Shown here in pieces: positions 1-11,279 of a DNA stretch of 64,000 nucleotides. Each line of letters begins with the position of its first letter. Positions within the stretch are counted from its first letter, which is position 1. The stretch lies in the NCBI GenBank assembly GCA_035222895.1, contig JAVYIG010002535.1:62001-126000 (forward strand). The letters are read 5' to 3'. The position numbers and the translations under genes were made by a program. This DNA is from Strongylocentrotus droebachiensis (taxonomy: Eukaryota > Echinodermata > Echinoidea > Camarodonta > Strongylocentrotidae). The notes below the pieces were generated by a model. That model searched no databases and had not been told where the DNA came from. It saw only the letters and a program-made list of their open reading frames with translations.

Positions 1-278
1 TATTTTTTTTCATTGAAAAGTAAAGGTTTCGTTTTTTATTTAACAAATTATTTCCAACTAAAGCTTGTTGCATGATACATGTACAACTTCAACAGGTACG
101 TCACATTTTCAAGAAAATGGCTGCGCCCATGTCATGCTAAAATGCATCACATCATGCCAGGAACATCTTCATTTATATATCTCTTGTACATTTTCGTAAG
201 GAATATTGTGCATCAAAGGGCAGGAATACATCTCATTTTTCAGAATACCTACACTTATTCTTTGGGTTTAGGTTTCCT
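1..278 (+). mobile_element. Right end of a TTAA-specific non-autonomous DNA transposon (truncated by window edge)
   Basis: The stretch closely matches the right half of the complete element at 29701-30432. It ends in the same terminal motif GGTTTCCT followed by TTAA (279-282), which would be the target-site duplication. The open frame at 79-282 recurs in the other copy and is not a gene. TTAA targets and AGG-type ends suggest a Kolobok-like or piggyBac-like family; the assignment is an inference. Confidence 0.6.
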
Positions 279-282
279 TTAA

Positions 283-900
283 GATGGCTACCATACTTAT
301 AGTACACAGAGCAATTAAGGAAGCCCAAAAACAAGATTGAAAAAAGATCATCCAAACAGCAACAGAATGTCTCAACCTCAGTTTAGTTAAATCTATGGTA
401 CATGATAACTTGACACTTGAGAAACAACACTCATCCAATAAGAAGAAATAGAGTAAATTCGGATAAATTCAGAGAAGGTTGTGCAAACTGCCTCTCTGCA
501 CTAAGCCCATTCTCATCTTGAATTGTACAGTACGACAATCTTGAAACTAAACAGTTGCCAAAGTAAATTGACACGTATCACTTGTTTTCAGAGGAAAATA
601 AATATAGTAGTCCCATGCAGAATTTGAATTTGAAATTTGAAAAAAGTGCAAAAAAAATGTATAGCAAATACTGCCTAAAGACTGCAACACACTTTGAGGC
701 TCTTGATGGCCCATGAGTGCAGCGTTTAGAAAAATAAAAATGCAAAAATCGTCTCACTCGGGAGCTACGCTCCCTCGCATAATATGCTTCAAAATACCGA
801 GAAAAGAGAAGTGTGACAAAAGTATATTGCTTTTTTTGTAATACTATAGTTTTGCTAAGGAAAGCAATTTGTTAATACAATAAACTTCAAAAACCTGGGA
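283..900. other. Unassigned AT-rich intergenic DNA
   Basis: No convincing coding frame, RNA gene or repeat boundary is visible here. Confidence 0.4.
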
Positions 901-909
901 GGGGGCAGT

Positions 910-1200
910 CCCCGCCCCCCCCCCCCCCCCCACTCAGTGTTATTTGTGGTACGCATATGCGTGTTCCAACCGACCCCCCCCCCCCTTTTCAGCAAAAGTC
1001 CGGTGTGTAAAGTCAATACGGCTCGACCTTTTTCTTTTGTATACGAGCCTTTTTCCGCACCCACCCCCCCCCCCCCCCTTTTCAGCAAAAGTCCGGTGTG
1101 TAAAGTCAATACGGCTCGACCTTTTTCTTTTGTTACGAAAAGGACATTTTGGCAACACGCATGCGGTCATTTTGAAACCTGAGTGGGGGGACCGGGGGGC
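910..1200 (+). repeat. Two tandem units of about 94 bp with C homopolymers
   Basis: A unit with TTTTCAGCAAAAGTCCGG and AAGTCAATACGGCTCGACC occurs at about 986 and again at about 1079, each preceded by a run of 12-18 C. The overlapping short open frames on both strands are by-products of the repeat. Confidence 0.75.
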
Positions 1201-1309
1201 AGTCACATCCGTCCCCTTTACCCCTTTCATTCACTATGCTCCCTCGCACTTGCCTATTGATGGGAGGGGGGAGCTTGGGGGAAGATCCCCCTCAAAAAAA
1301 TAAAACGTG

Positions 1310-1630
1310 GTTTATTTCTAATTCGATACCAGGGAATTACAAATGTTGCTGAAATGGCATTTATCCCTTAGCTTCCGGGGGGTTTCGCCATGGGCCAAGG
1401 GCCCTTAGGCGGACGCCTGGTTACTCTTATGACCGTAATTAAATGCCTAAAATGCCTGAGCTTCGGGGTCTCTGCCCCCTGGAGCCTACCAAGGGCCCTA
1501 AGGCGGCCCCTGGATGCTCATCCGATCGTAATGTACTGCCTAAAACCCCTGAGTTTCATGGGGCTCCGCCCTTCACCCCATGCCAATTTACGCTCCACTT
1601 GCTTAGCTTGCTTTTCTCGCTTTGCTCTAC
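1310..1630 (-). repeat. G/C-rich dispersed repeat, inverted relative to copies at 28.8 and 30.8 kb
   Basis: Motifs such as GGGCCCTTAGGCGG, TTAAATGCCTAAAA and ACCCCTGAG..TTCATGGGGCTC are the reverse complement of the blocks at about 28850-29035 and 30800-30975. Each block holds two sub-units of about 105-115 bp. No coding function is seen. Confidence 0.6.
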
Positions 1631-1639
1631 CTGATCGTA

Positions 1640-2240
1640 AACAATTTAGCGCGCCCCCTCTCCCCACTTTGAAAAACGTTGCCAGGGCCTGCGTAACATG
1701 TAAGAGTGGTGTTAATGCGGATTTTTGTTCTGCTTTTGCTCATTACGCCAAGTCGGGTGCCTGTTGTCCCCCACCCCCAAAAATGTCCGCCTCTGAATTT
1801 ATTATCAACGAATGCGTGATAAAAAACATGAATAAATGGAAAATTAGAGAATGAAAGAAAGAGTGGATGGTTGATTGGTCGATTTATTTATTTGTCACAA
1901 AATTTCCCATTTCAGGTGCATTTCATCACAACTTTTTCCCATTCTCTCATGTGCTTTTTCGTTTCCTTTTCTCTTTGTCTAACCATCAGGCCTACATGGG
2001 ATCTGTGGGTGTTGGGGTTCCAGCAGCAACCCTAGATGGCAAATATAACCTAGGCATAAGATGGCGGTCTCGTGCACTTGTCCACAGACAGTTAGGATGA
2101 TACTTAAACTTCACAATACTTTATTACACAAGTATTTACTTCGGTACATTATGTGTATGTGTAAATCACATGTTGACATGAAGTTATTGTTTGCATACAC
2201 TGTATTTTCATTTACTGTATTTTGAATATTCCAGAATTAA
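1640..2240. other. Unassigned intergenic DNA left of the PLP-like exon
   Basis: I looked here on the minus strand for further exons of the PLP-enzyme-like gene and could not find one. No other feature is recognisable. Confidence 0.35.
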
Positions 2241-2270
2241 GAACAAATCAAATTAAATCAGATACACACC

Positions 2271-2453
2271 CTAACTGAGCGTCGAGTACACATTTCGGAA
2301 CAGCACCAAACGAGCCATTATTGGCCAGGCAAAAATCATCTCGTAAACTGAACTCTGGTCGTATGCTTCGGCCCAATAATGGAAAGCCAGGAGTACTGAA
2401 GTCAGTCAAACGCATTGCTCGTATAGATTCCTGATCAGCTTGAAGTAATTTGC
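2271..2453 (-). CDS. Probable first coding exon of a class-V PLP-dependent enzyme (isopenicillin-N-epimerase-like), partial
   Basis: Reading the minus strand, a splice acceptor TATTCAG ends at 2454 and an ATG lies at 2415-2413. The exon encodes a stretch with PEFSLRDDFCLANNGSFGAV, followed by PKCVLDAQ. The pattern F-x-L-(6 residues)-NNGSFGAVP-(5)-L-x-AQ is the N-terminal signature of animal and bacterial proteins of the isopenicillin N epimerase / cysteine desulfurase-like (aminotransferase class V) group, which use pyridoxal phosphate. The donor lies at about 2270-2265 (several GT choices in GGGTGTGTATC). The catalytic lysine and the rest of the fold are not in the window; they must lie to the left, or the exon is a stranded fragment. 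The family call rests on a short stretch and is moderate. The exact start (2415 or an upstream exon) is undecided. Confidence 0.5.
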
Positions 2454-2711
2454 CTGAATAATAGTTAATAAAATTTGGCAATGTCAAGGAAACGCTTTAG
2501 CTAATGATGTCACTCATATGCCACACCGCTCAACAAAATTGGTTTAGAACACCTTCGGTATGATTTTTTTGGGGTAAGAAATAAATCGTGGGCGGACGAA
2601 AAGTTCTTATTTCCAATTTCGTATTTTTATTTGCATTTCATTAGGGTAAACTGCCTGGCTTATACTCAACATAATTAAAAATTCATAATATATATATATA
2701 TATATATATAT

Positions 2712-3150
2712 CGATTTAGGACCAGCGTGATAGTCTTACCTGTTTTTATGAAAGTTGCATGTACATTTCTCCAACGACGAAGCAATGCAATGGCCTTCAT
2801 GACTGAAAACCGAAGATTTTGCTCTTGTAAATGTTAGCTCCTTCGTAAATCTTAAACAACCTTTCCATTCATTATGTATTCACAAATCTAAAGTACATGT
2901 GTCACTATGATATCATAAATCTACGCTGACGTGATGCGATATAACTATTCATCCACCTGTATGAAGTATCGTCTTTTCCTATAGTATAGCACAGTACACC
3001 TCAAGATTGTAAACATGAAAGGTACTATTTACAACCGGGATACAAACTGCGGCTATAATGGTCATTGAGAAAATTTAGAAAAATGATATCGATGTGCTTC
3101 ATAAACCCCACCAATTCGTTTTATGTACATGAACGACCGACAGCTGTCAT
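2712..3150 (+). repeat. Segment duplicated at 4315-4676 and 8571-9180
   Basis: The segment begins after a (TA)n run with ATATCGATTTAGGA and ends with TGTACATGAACGACCGACAG. The second copy is split by the 3.45-kb transposon and by a MITE. On the minus strand both copies carry a conserved exon-like frame ending at a GTAAGAC donor (see findings). Confidence 0.75.
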
Positions 3151-3607
3151 TTTTTTAAAGTGGAGCTGAATTGGTATGATCGTATTCAATCTAAATTCAC
3201 ACATTTTCGGGTCTACAATTACCTTCAAAGCCAATTCAGGTTATAAAAGGGCACTAGAAATGTAATAAATAAGAATAAGAGCAATAACCAAAGATTTTGA
3301 AGGCATTTGCGGTCTTAAACATGAACTCAATTATCACTTCAATGTAAAACCAACCAACGTGAATATCATTACAAATGATTTCAACATCTATAGGTTTCCT
3401 TTCAGAATGCTCCTTTTAAACAAATTGTTTTCGTTCACCCTTGACTTGTTACGAGCTCAGCCGTATGCAATATCTTATTCACCTGCGATACTGTGACATG
3501 ATATAACGAGTGTGCGAGTCCGTGTTTTATGGTATGACTAATAGGGATCGTACATATAATTGTCTGGTATCCAGGAAGAGTCACTTATTTGTCTCTTTCT
3601 GTCTTTG

Positions 3608-3662
<55 letters not shown>

Positions 3663-4170
3663 TGTGTTTAAAATAAGCAGGGTCAATGAGCAAACCCATT
3701 TCGATTACATACTATAAAATAAGAAGAAGTACCAAACAACACTACGCACAATCAGTTCCATGACACAATGTTTTAAGTTTAGAGGAAAAAAATCGTAAGG
3801 GTGCGAGCAAGGCTAGTTGTATAATCGTCAAATGTGGGTAGTAATGTTGTCTTCAACTAATACATGATGTAATAATGACATAATTATTTCATAGTTAGAG
3901 TAATTTTAAAGGATATTACAATAATCCCTCTAATACGTCACCATGCCGTTCATACCAATGATCTACTTTAAGCACAATCTGAAGTTGATAAGCAATTATT
4001 GAAATCTCAAATTTGGTCACATTGCAAGTTATATCTGTTATTCGTATTCTTTGTTTCTTTACTGAAAAGGCCACACTTGTTTCTAATCAACTATTCATCA
4101 CAGAGCTACGTGGGTTAAAGTATTAAAGTGTAACATTGTCTTAAAGTGTAACACGGTGATTAAGCTCTTG
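3147..4170 (+). repeat. Composite repeat R1, copy a (right part) with CT microsatellite
   Basis: From TTTTTTTAAAGTGGAGCTGA to CTCTTGAAAATTACGCTC it aligns base for base over long stretches with 10695-12570, apart from the LINE inserted there. It also matches the minus strand at 29030-29690 and 30985-31740. A CT tract (3610-3662) sits at the same internal position in each copy. Confidence 0.8.
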
Positions 4171-5060
4171 AAAATTACGCTCAAATATACTCAACACAAT
4201 GATACATTCATAATATACATATATATACATATATATATAAAAATGCGAGAATTCTCAGCTCTAACATGACAACGGGTGTTCCAGAATATCTTGGCGTGAA
4301 GAAAATGTTCTATATATCGATTTAGGATCAGCGCGATAGTCTTACCTGTTTTTATGAAAGTTGCATGCACATTTCTCCAACGACGAAGCAAGGCAATGTT
4401 CATCATGACTACGAACCGAAGATTTTGCTCTTTTAAATGTTGGCTCCTTCGTAAATCATAAAAAACCTTTCCCATCAATATTTATTCACAAATCTAAAGT
4501 ACTTATTAAACTGAGTCCTCTACCATTAGGATTCGCTGACGTGATGCGATATAACTATTCATCCAGCTGTATGAAGTATCGTCTTTTCCTATAGTATAGC
4601 ACAGTACACCTCAGGATCGTAAACATAAAAGAAACCATTTACCAACGGGTTACAAACTGGGCCCTGCGAACGATTTTTTCACCGGGGTTGCTGAGATATA
4701 TATGAAGAGCTTAATTCCAAAAGGCGCTAAATCCATTTGTTACCAAAATGGAGTTATTAGTATGAGTACATACCAGTTGCACATGCGCATTTAAATCACC
4801 ATTCCTTTTCTCAAAATAATTTTCAGAAATATGAAAAAAATTGACACAAAAAAAATTGTTTAGTTCCAAAAGGCGCTAAATCCAAAAGTGTTTAATTCCA
4901 AAAGGCGCTATATCCACCCTGTGTGTTTTGATCAATCAGAGCGCAGTATTGTTCCAGTGACCCGGATTGACAACAGCTTTTAGTTTGCTGCTTGCATCGA
5001 GATCGATCCTATTTCTGCAGTATTTACAGTGTTTTGACAGTCTTTAGCTCACTTAGCAGC

Positions 5061-6909
5061 ATGGATAAGGGAGGGGTGCTAGTTGAGAGAACCAACAATC
5101 CAAGAAAAAGGAAGCGAAATGAAAAATAATGGGCCAAAAACCAGAACAAGGAAGATCATAACACCGCTCCTGGTAAGTTTAGTCCCACTTACTCATTTTT
5201 GTGTTAGTGTGTAATTAAGTGCAGATGCATTTGCATTATATTGCATTGAATGAATTGTAATACTAATAGGTAATAGTCTAACTAAGACTATTGCAATTCT
5301 GTTTGCATGTAGTATGAGCTCAAGGCTTAACCAAAACGAATTACTAGATACAATTTTGTAATTAAACTGAGGCCGTGAGGGTAAATTACGTGTTTACTGC
5401 CGCGCCACGGCTTCGCCTTAATTCGCCGGCTTCAGTCACTGGTCACTGGCTTTGGTCACTATCTGCCCTGGACCTGGTGCAGTAGTTTATGGATATTTCA
5501 CAAGCCTTTGTTACATCATACCATAGCATAAGTGTAATGATAATTTGCCATCTATTAAGAAAATATCTGCTGTAAGTCTGTAACAAACATTTTGTATTTG
5601 AGTGCAGTCATAATCAGTGTTTTGTTAAATTTGAGGAATTTGTTTTCGTGGAATACCTGATGTTTACCATGATGATTTTCGTTTTATCAATAGGGAAGCA
5701 ACCAGCCATTGGATGCCAGCACATGCCTCACAGCTTTTGTAAGGCGTCTTTGCTGACAGAAGGAGACACCACAGATACTTTCCAGGACTGCTACAGAGAC
5801 TCGAACAACCGCGGCAAGATTCATTCATTATGTGCCACTTACAACTCAATCCAGTCATGCGCCATCAAGGAAATGGTCCACAACTAAGGAGAGAGCGGAA
5901 CTATGCCCCAACATTTCAAGTAAGTTTTAATCGAGTCATTAACAAAAATTATCATTTGCTTGCAAATCAAATTGTTGAACACAGATCATACACAATTGCC
6001 AGAATTGATACCAATTATCTCATTGCAATAATGTTCTGTTAATTTTAATTGAGTTGTTTAGTCGCTGGGGTTTTTCTTGCTACTGGGGGGGGGGGGGCAT
6101 ACATGTTTTGTCATGTGTAATATGCTATATATGTTACACATGTCAAACTAGGTCGTAATGTTATTTTTTTTAATACCGGTAGCGTCGGTTGAACCATAAA
6201 CAACTGGGTCACACTGTGCAAAAAAATGTGCACTCGCGCAATGCAATTCTGTATGTAGATATAACATGCACGAGCAGTATAGGCAAGGACAGTTGGTGGG
6301 AGGGGGGGGGGGGGGGGGGGAGGGGGCTATGCTTAGTATTACAAACTTGTTTATTTAGATTGAATGAAACCAACAAAAATACATTTTTCATGTACGGTTT
6401 TTGTGATTTATAATACAGGTAGCTGGAAATGTCCATTAACAATGTTTCACTTTTAATTTACAGATTTCGACACAGCAAGGGGAAAATGTGGAGGTGTGCT
6501 CCGGAAGATTCAGATCCATCCTTGTGCTTGGTAGGAAACGTCTGGGCAACCTAATGAAGTACGCCTGCCATTCAAAATCACAGAGGCCAAACGCATCTAC
6601 GTGAGACCAGCTCCAGCCCCAGTCACTGTCGCCAAGTATTATAGCGCACCTGGAGATGAGTACACCATATTGAAGAGAGGAAAGAGATGGAGTACTCTTC
6701 GGGTCAAACAGCTCGCATTGCTGAAGCAGCGGGATGTAGCAAATTTTCTACGAGCGATGGGGGTGGAGCTACAAGTGGACCCGCTAGTAGGGTATGGGCC
6801 ACGCAACTTCATTCAGGAAGTAGGTGCCTTTTACAAAGAGGTGTGCGCGCCTACTGATGCAATGGACGTAGAGAGTGATGAGGACGAAGGCAGCATTGCT
6901 GCCTTTTGA
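5061..6909 (+). pseudogene. Remnant transposase-like gene of the 3.45-kb element (three exons)
   Basis: Exon 1 is 5061-5172: ATG, then a basic stretch PRKRKRNEK, with an in-frame TAA right after it. Exon 2 is 5694-5919, after acceptor ATCAATAG; it has Cys residues in AIGCQHMPHSFCKAS and donor GTAAGT. Exon 3 is 6464-6909, after acceptor TTTACAG; it contains VCSGRFRSILVLGRKRLGNL and later KQRDVANFLRAMGVELQVDP, and ends in an acidic tail ESDEDEGS. The order (basic start, Cys motif, FxxxYRDS, VCxxxFRSxL) resembles the N-terminal DNA-binding part of several eukaryotic DNA transposases. The long region that should hold the catalytic domain is absent. At least one stop and apparent frame changes make it non-functional. 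The superfamily is not assigned. Confidence 0.5.
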
Positions 6910-7880
6910 AGATTGACATTTGATCGTATGCCTTTTACACAGTTAATGGATCAGTTTAAACTATTTAATTCAAGAACAGAGAAGGCTTCTAAAATGTGCA
7001 TTCATTGAGCAGTGCAGTTGGAAACAAATCCTGTTTTATTACCCATGTATGCATTTTGTTGTAAGTAGCGCTGGTAATTATTAATGCAAATTTACTAAAC
7101 CAGAATGCAGGCACACAGATAATTAATATTTGGTGCTTTGCTACCTTCACTGTATAATAATAACTAATTGATTGTGGCTAATCTCACAACTTTACAGTAT
7201 ATTGTACTGATATTGTATGGGTAGAGTTTTATTGCTCCTACTTCCATTAGGATGTAAACAAACAATTATTCGAATAATATGTATGCATAATCAGCACTCA
7301 AGTATGTCTTTTATCTGCTGTTTATGAGGAGTCGGTTACATTAGTGAACTATGAATAATTTCCATTGTAAGGTATCTTCTTGTTGACATTCATATGATAT
7401 TGTTAAAGAAACTGTACATTAATGACTGTATGTTAATTATTTAAGTACTTACCAATTATTGTATGTCTTAATTAACTCACCGTTATGACATGAGATAATG
7501 AGTAAAGCAAATTTACAAGATTTTCAAATTTCACACAATACAAGTCTTTACTGCCTGTTTATTTTGTCAATTTAAAAATGTGCTGAGTCACCCGAGTGGT
7601 TGTGTTTTTTTACAAGTTGAATAGAGAGAACATTTTTATGATTGAAGTTGCCCATGTACTAACTATTTGCGAAATGTGTAACATTTTGATTGAAATTAGT
7701 GTGGAGCGAAAACGTCTAGAATGATGAGATGTGAGAAGTATGTTCAACATAATGTAGGCTTTCAATGTGTTAAATGGCTAGATATGTGTGTGTTAGACCC
7801 TGAATTATAATTAAAGAAGTATGTTATTACATCCGAACATCATTCTTAAAACCAAAAAAAAAAAAAAATTGAAATGCAGA
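6910..7880. other. Non-coding right arm of the 3.45-kb element
   Basis: AT-rich DNA after the transposase-like stop, with an A run at 7854-7868. No other gene is seen. Confidence 0.4.
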
Positions 7881-8160
7881 ATGACACATCAAAATTTTAA
7901 TTCCAAAAGGCGCTAAATCCTTGTTTAATTCCAAAAGGCGCTAAATCCGAACAAATTGAAAAAATAAAAAAATATAAAAAAATAATTACTATGGCAGGAT
8001 TTCTTTAAGCAATATTTTAATGATCTTTGGGGGTAGATCTTTGAACTGTGTGAAAATTTGGCGGTTTCGTTGAAACAAAAGTGGTCTAACAGAAAACCTT
8101 GATTTACTCGAAAACGCCAAAAGTGGATTTAGCGCCTTTTGGAATTAAACTCTTCATATA

Positions 8161-8572
8161 CTGCGAAATTTTCGTAACGACTCAGCCAGCCGTTGAATAA
8201 GCAGGGGGGGGGGGGGGGGGGGGGGGTTAGATGACATTTTTTTTGGGTGTGTTTCATAATTTGGAAATTTGGTCGATCGGTATTGGGGGGGGGGTTTAAT
8301 AAAAAAATAAAAAATAAAATAAAACAAATCGCTTCGAGGGGTAATTTAATAGGATTTTGTGAAAGAAACGTTATAATTGTGTACTTTATAATCTTCATTT
8401 GTGGCTGTCGGCTGTGTGACAATTTTGTAAGCGAAGCATATAATGATACACAGTAAATATATCATACCAACAAAAATTGCAGGGGGTGCTGTGCCCCCCC
8501 CCCCCCCCCCCTTGAACAAAAATTCCGGGGGTGCTGCAGCACCCCCAGCACCCCCGCTTCCCAGTGCCACGG
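8161..8572. mobile_element. Fragments of G/C-homopolymer-bearing DNA elements
   Basis: CGTAACGACTCAGCCAGCCG followed by a G run of about 25 is shared with the interior of the hAT-like element at 20626-20944. The right part ends CAGCACCCCCGCTTCCCAGT just where the host segment resumes (8571), and looks like the end of a second element. Confidence 0.5.
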
Positions 8573-8645
8573 TTACAAACTGCGGCTATAATGCTTATTG
8601 ACCAACTTTAGAAAAGTGATATCGACGCGCTTCATAAACCCCATT

Positions 8646-9150
8646 ATATACCTCACTTAAGAAATCCAGCCATCTGATTGGTCGAATTGCATTCATAAAC
8701 TTCAACTGTTCCTGTAAAATTCCCGGTAACCATGCATAAACATTTCAATATTTTTTTAATAACCATGGTTACTCCATGGTTACCCCATAGGTTTACATGT
8801 TAAATATCTTCCGCTTGGAGCCAGAAGGGAGAAGGGCAGTAGGAGCTTTGTGTTATAAGATACAGAAATGTGATGTGAAATGAAAAATATTTTTTATTTT
8901 TTATTTTTTAGTCTATTTTTTTTCGGCATATAAAAGTATTAATGACTGCTTTATTTTTTTTCGGCATATAAAAGTATTAATGACTGCTTTAATATTCGAG
9001 AAATAGTTGTTTTCATACGCTCTCGGGAAGGTTACAATTGGGCTATTCCCCTCGGCAAGCCTCGGGGAATAGCACAATTCTAACCTTCCCTTGAGCGTAA
9101 TAAAACAACTATTTCTCTCAAAGCAGTCATTAATACTATACTAATACGGT
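8646..9150 (+). mobile_element. Palindromic MITE, copy 1
   Basis: It interrupts CATAAACCCCA...TTTATGTACATGAACG, which is continuous at 3108-3130, so the insertion limits are clear. It starts TTATATACCTCACTTAAG. A near-perfect inverted repeat of about 85-bp arms, centred near 9050 (CCTCGGCAAGCCTCGGGGAA), forms its right part. A 37-bp stretch with CGGCATATAAAAGTATTAAT is tandemly doubled at about 8925-8995, unlike copy 2. Confidence 0.8.
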
Positions 9151-9179
9151 TTATGTACATGAACGACCGACAGCTAGGG

Positions 9180-9430
9180 ATTCGATAAGGGTAGGGTAAG
9201 ATTAAGGGTAAGGCTTATGGTTACCTTTAACCAAGTAACTTAGGTCTTTAGATCTGGCTTTGTAAACATTCATGAAGCTGCATAAATCCCCACCAATAGG
9301 GTTTATAAACATGAACATCCAACACCAATGGTTAGATTTAGAGTTAGTTTTACCTAAGAAATGTATGTCTTTGGATTCAATCCTTCATTTTTGAAGCGTT
9401 AGTTAACCGTCGAAAGTCTGGTCAATAGTT
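9180..9430. other. Short unassigned stretch with simple GGGTAAGG-type repeats
   Basis: Contains GGGTAGGGTAAGATTAAGGG; no gene is seen. Confidence 0.3.
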
Positions 9431-11148
9431 GTGGTGGGGTATTTTAAAGTTGTTCCCGAATCTCTAAACGTATATCCGCGTGCATATCCTTTTCTAATGT
9501 CATAATAGCCAACATTAAACATCAGGGTTAGGTGATAATAATGAAATATAGCATTGCTATCAACTAACCTCTATTGGCATTCATACCCCTGCGTGAATAG
9601 TGATGTAAACAGAACCCCAGTTCCGTTTGTTATCACTCCACCTGAAGAACCTTGCAGACTGGCGTTTGATATTGGACTCTTCTTTATTTCATACAAGATA
9701 TGACAAATTGATAATGGACTAATTGCGATTTGCTTACAATGTACCTTCCATTACGTTGTCCCTGACATTCTGATAATGTTTATGTACATTGAGTGTAGCA
9801 GACATAAATGATTGAGTTGTGGGAATTGTACTTAGATGCAATAGCAGTTTATATATATCGAGCCCCCCCCCCCCCCCCCCTCTCGTTTTACATATTTATA
9901 TTTACAACAGAAGATTTGGAATTTTCTCGATTGGCTAGTGTAGTAGATTTAAACGCTTGCATTGTAGGAACGGTACTCAAATACAATAGCAGTTGATATA
10001 TATCGAGGTCCCCCCTCCCCTCTTCTTGGAACATACATCTAGTTACATTTACAACAGAAGATTTGGAATTGTCTAGATTCGCAAGTTTAATTGATTTAAA
10101 TATTGGAACTGTGGTAAAAGTACGGCCCAGCTACAATGACCGTTGATATCAATATCGAGGATCCCTTTTCTGTCTGAGATTTCTTGTATTTTATTATAGC
10201 GAAAAAGGTTTGTATCTATCAAAGCGAAACGAAGTTATACCCAAATATGGACATGCTTACACTCCAAATAGTTTTTCATTGTTAATGGTATTCTATACAA
10301 TTTAGTCGACAAAATTATTGTTTAGCTTCTAAGCACCCACGCTACCCATGTTAAAATAAAAGATCATAACACGATCTTTGTTAAAAAGGATAGTTGAGTT
10401 CTGTTGCAGAGGGTGCCATTAATTTTTTTTGGAGATAATGCAAAATTACAATTTAAATGACAAAATCATCTTTATTTGATCAAAATCGGTTCAGATGCAG
10501 CTGAACAATACATAAATGTAACCATTTATAATAGTTGTGGTGGTCCACAAACATTTCGTAATTTTGAACCAGCCGTTTTATTCCAGCCAATGCCAATGTT
10601 GGCTTTTTGTTAGATTTTTCGTGCTGGTTATAATACGCACAACCAGCAGGCCCCTGCATTGTTAATATTAACTAACTTAATAATTAAAAGGTCACCTCAA
10701 TTTTTTTAAAGTGGAGCTGAATTGGTATGATCGTATTCAATCTAAATTCACACATTTTCGGGTCTAAAATTACCTTCATAGCCATTTCAGGTTCTAAAAG
10801 GGCACTAGAAAGGTCATAAATAAGAATAAGAGCAATAAACATAGATTGTGAAGGCATTTGCGGTCTAAAACAAGAACTCAACTATCCCTTTAATGTAAAA
10901 CCCACCAACGTGAATATCATTACAAATGATTTCAATATCTATAGGTTTCCTTTCAGAATGCTCCTTTTAAACAAATTGTTTTCGTTCACCCTTGACTTGT
11001 TACGAGCTCAGTCGTATGAAATATCTTATTCACCTGCGATACTGTGGCATGATATAAAGAGCGTGCGAGTCCGTGTTTCATGGTATGGCTGATGGGGATC
11101 GTACATATAATTGTCTGGTATCCAGGAAAAGTCACTTATTTGTCTCTT

Positions 11149-11188
<40 letters not shown>

Positions 11189-11240
11189 CCCCCCCCCCTC
11201 TCTCTCTCTCTCTCCCCCCTCTCTCTCTCTCTCTCTCTCT

Positions 11241-11279
<39 letters not shown>

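Larger units (their letters stand above)
4703..8156 (+). mobile_element. 3.45-kb TIR DNA transposon with repeated terminal motif and transposase remnants
   Basis: The ends are TGAAGAGCTTAATTCCAAAA... and its inverse ...TTTTGGAATTAAACTCTTCA, about 32 bp matching, flanked by TATA on both sides (4699-4702 and 8157-8160), a candidate target duplication. The core TTCCAAAAGGCGCTAAATCC also recurs as direct internal copies near 4864, 4893, 7901 and 7927. The element sits inside the second copy of the 2712-3150 segment, which resumes at about 8571. Inside are spliced remnants of a transposase-like gene (5061-6909). No DDE catalytic core is visible, so it is probably a decayed or internally deleted copy. 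Confidence 0.8.
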
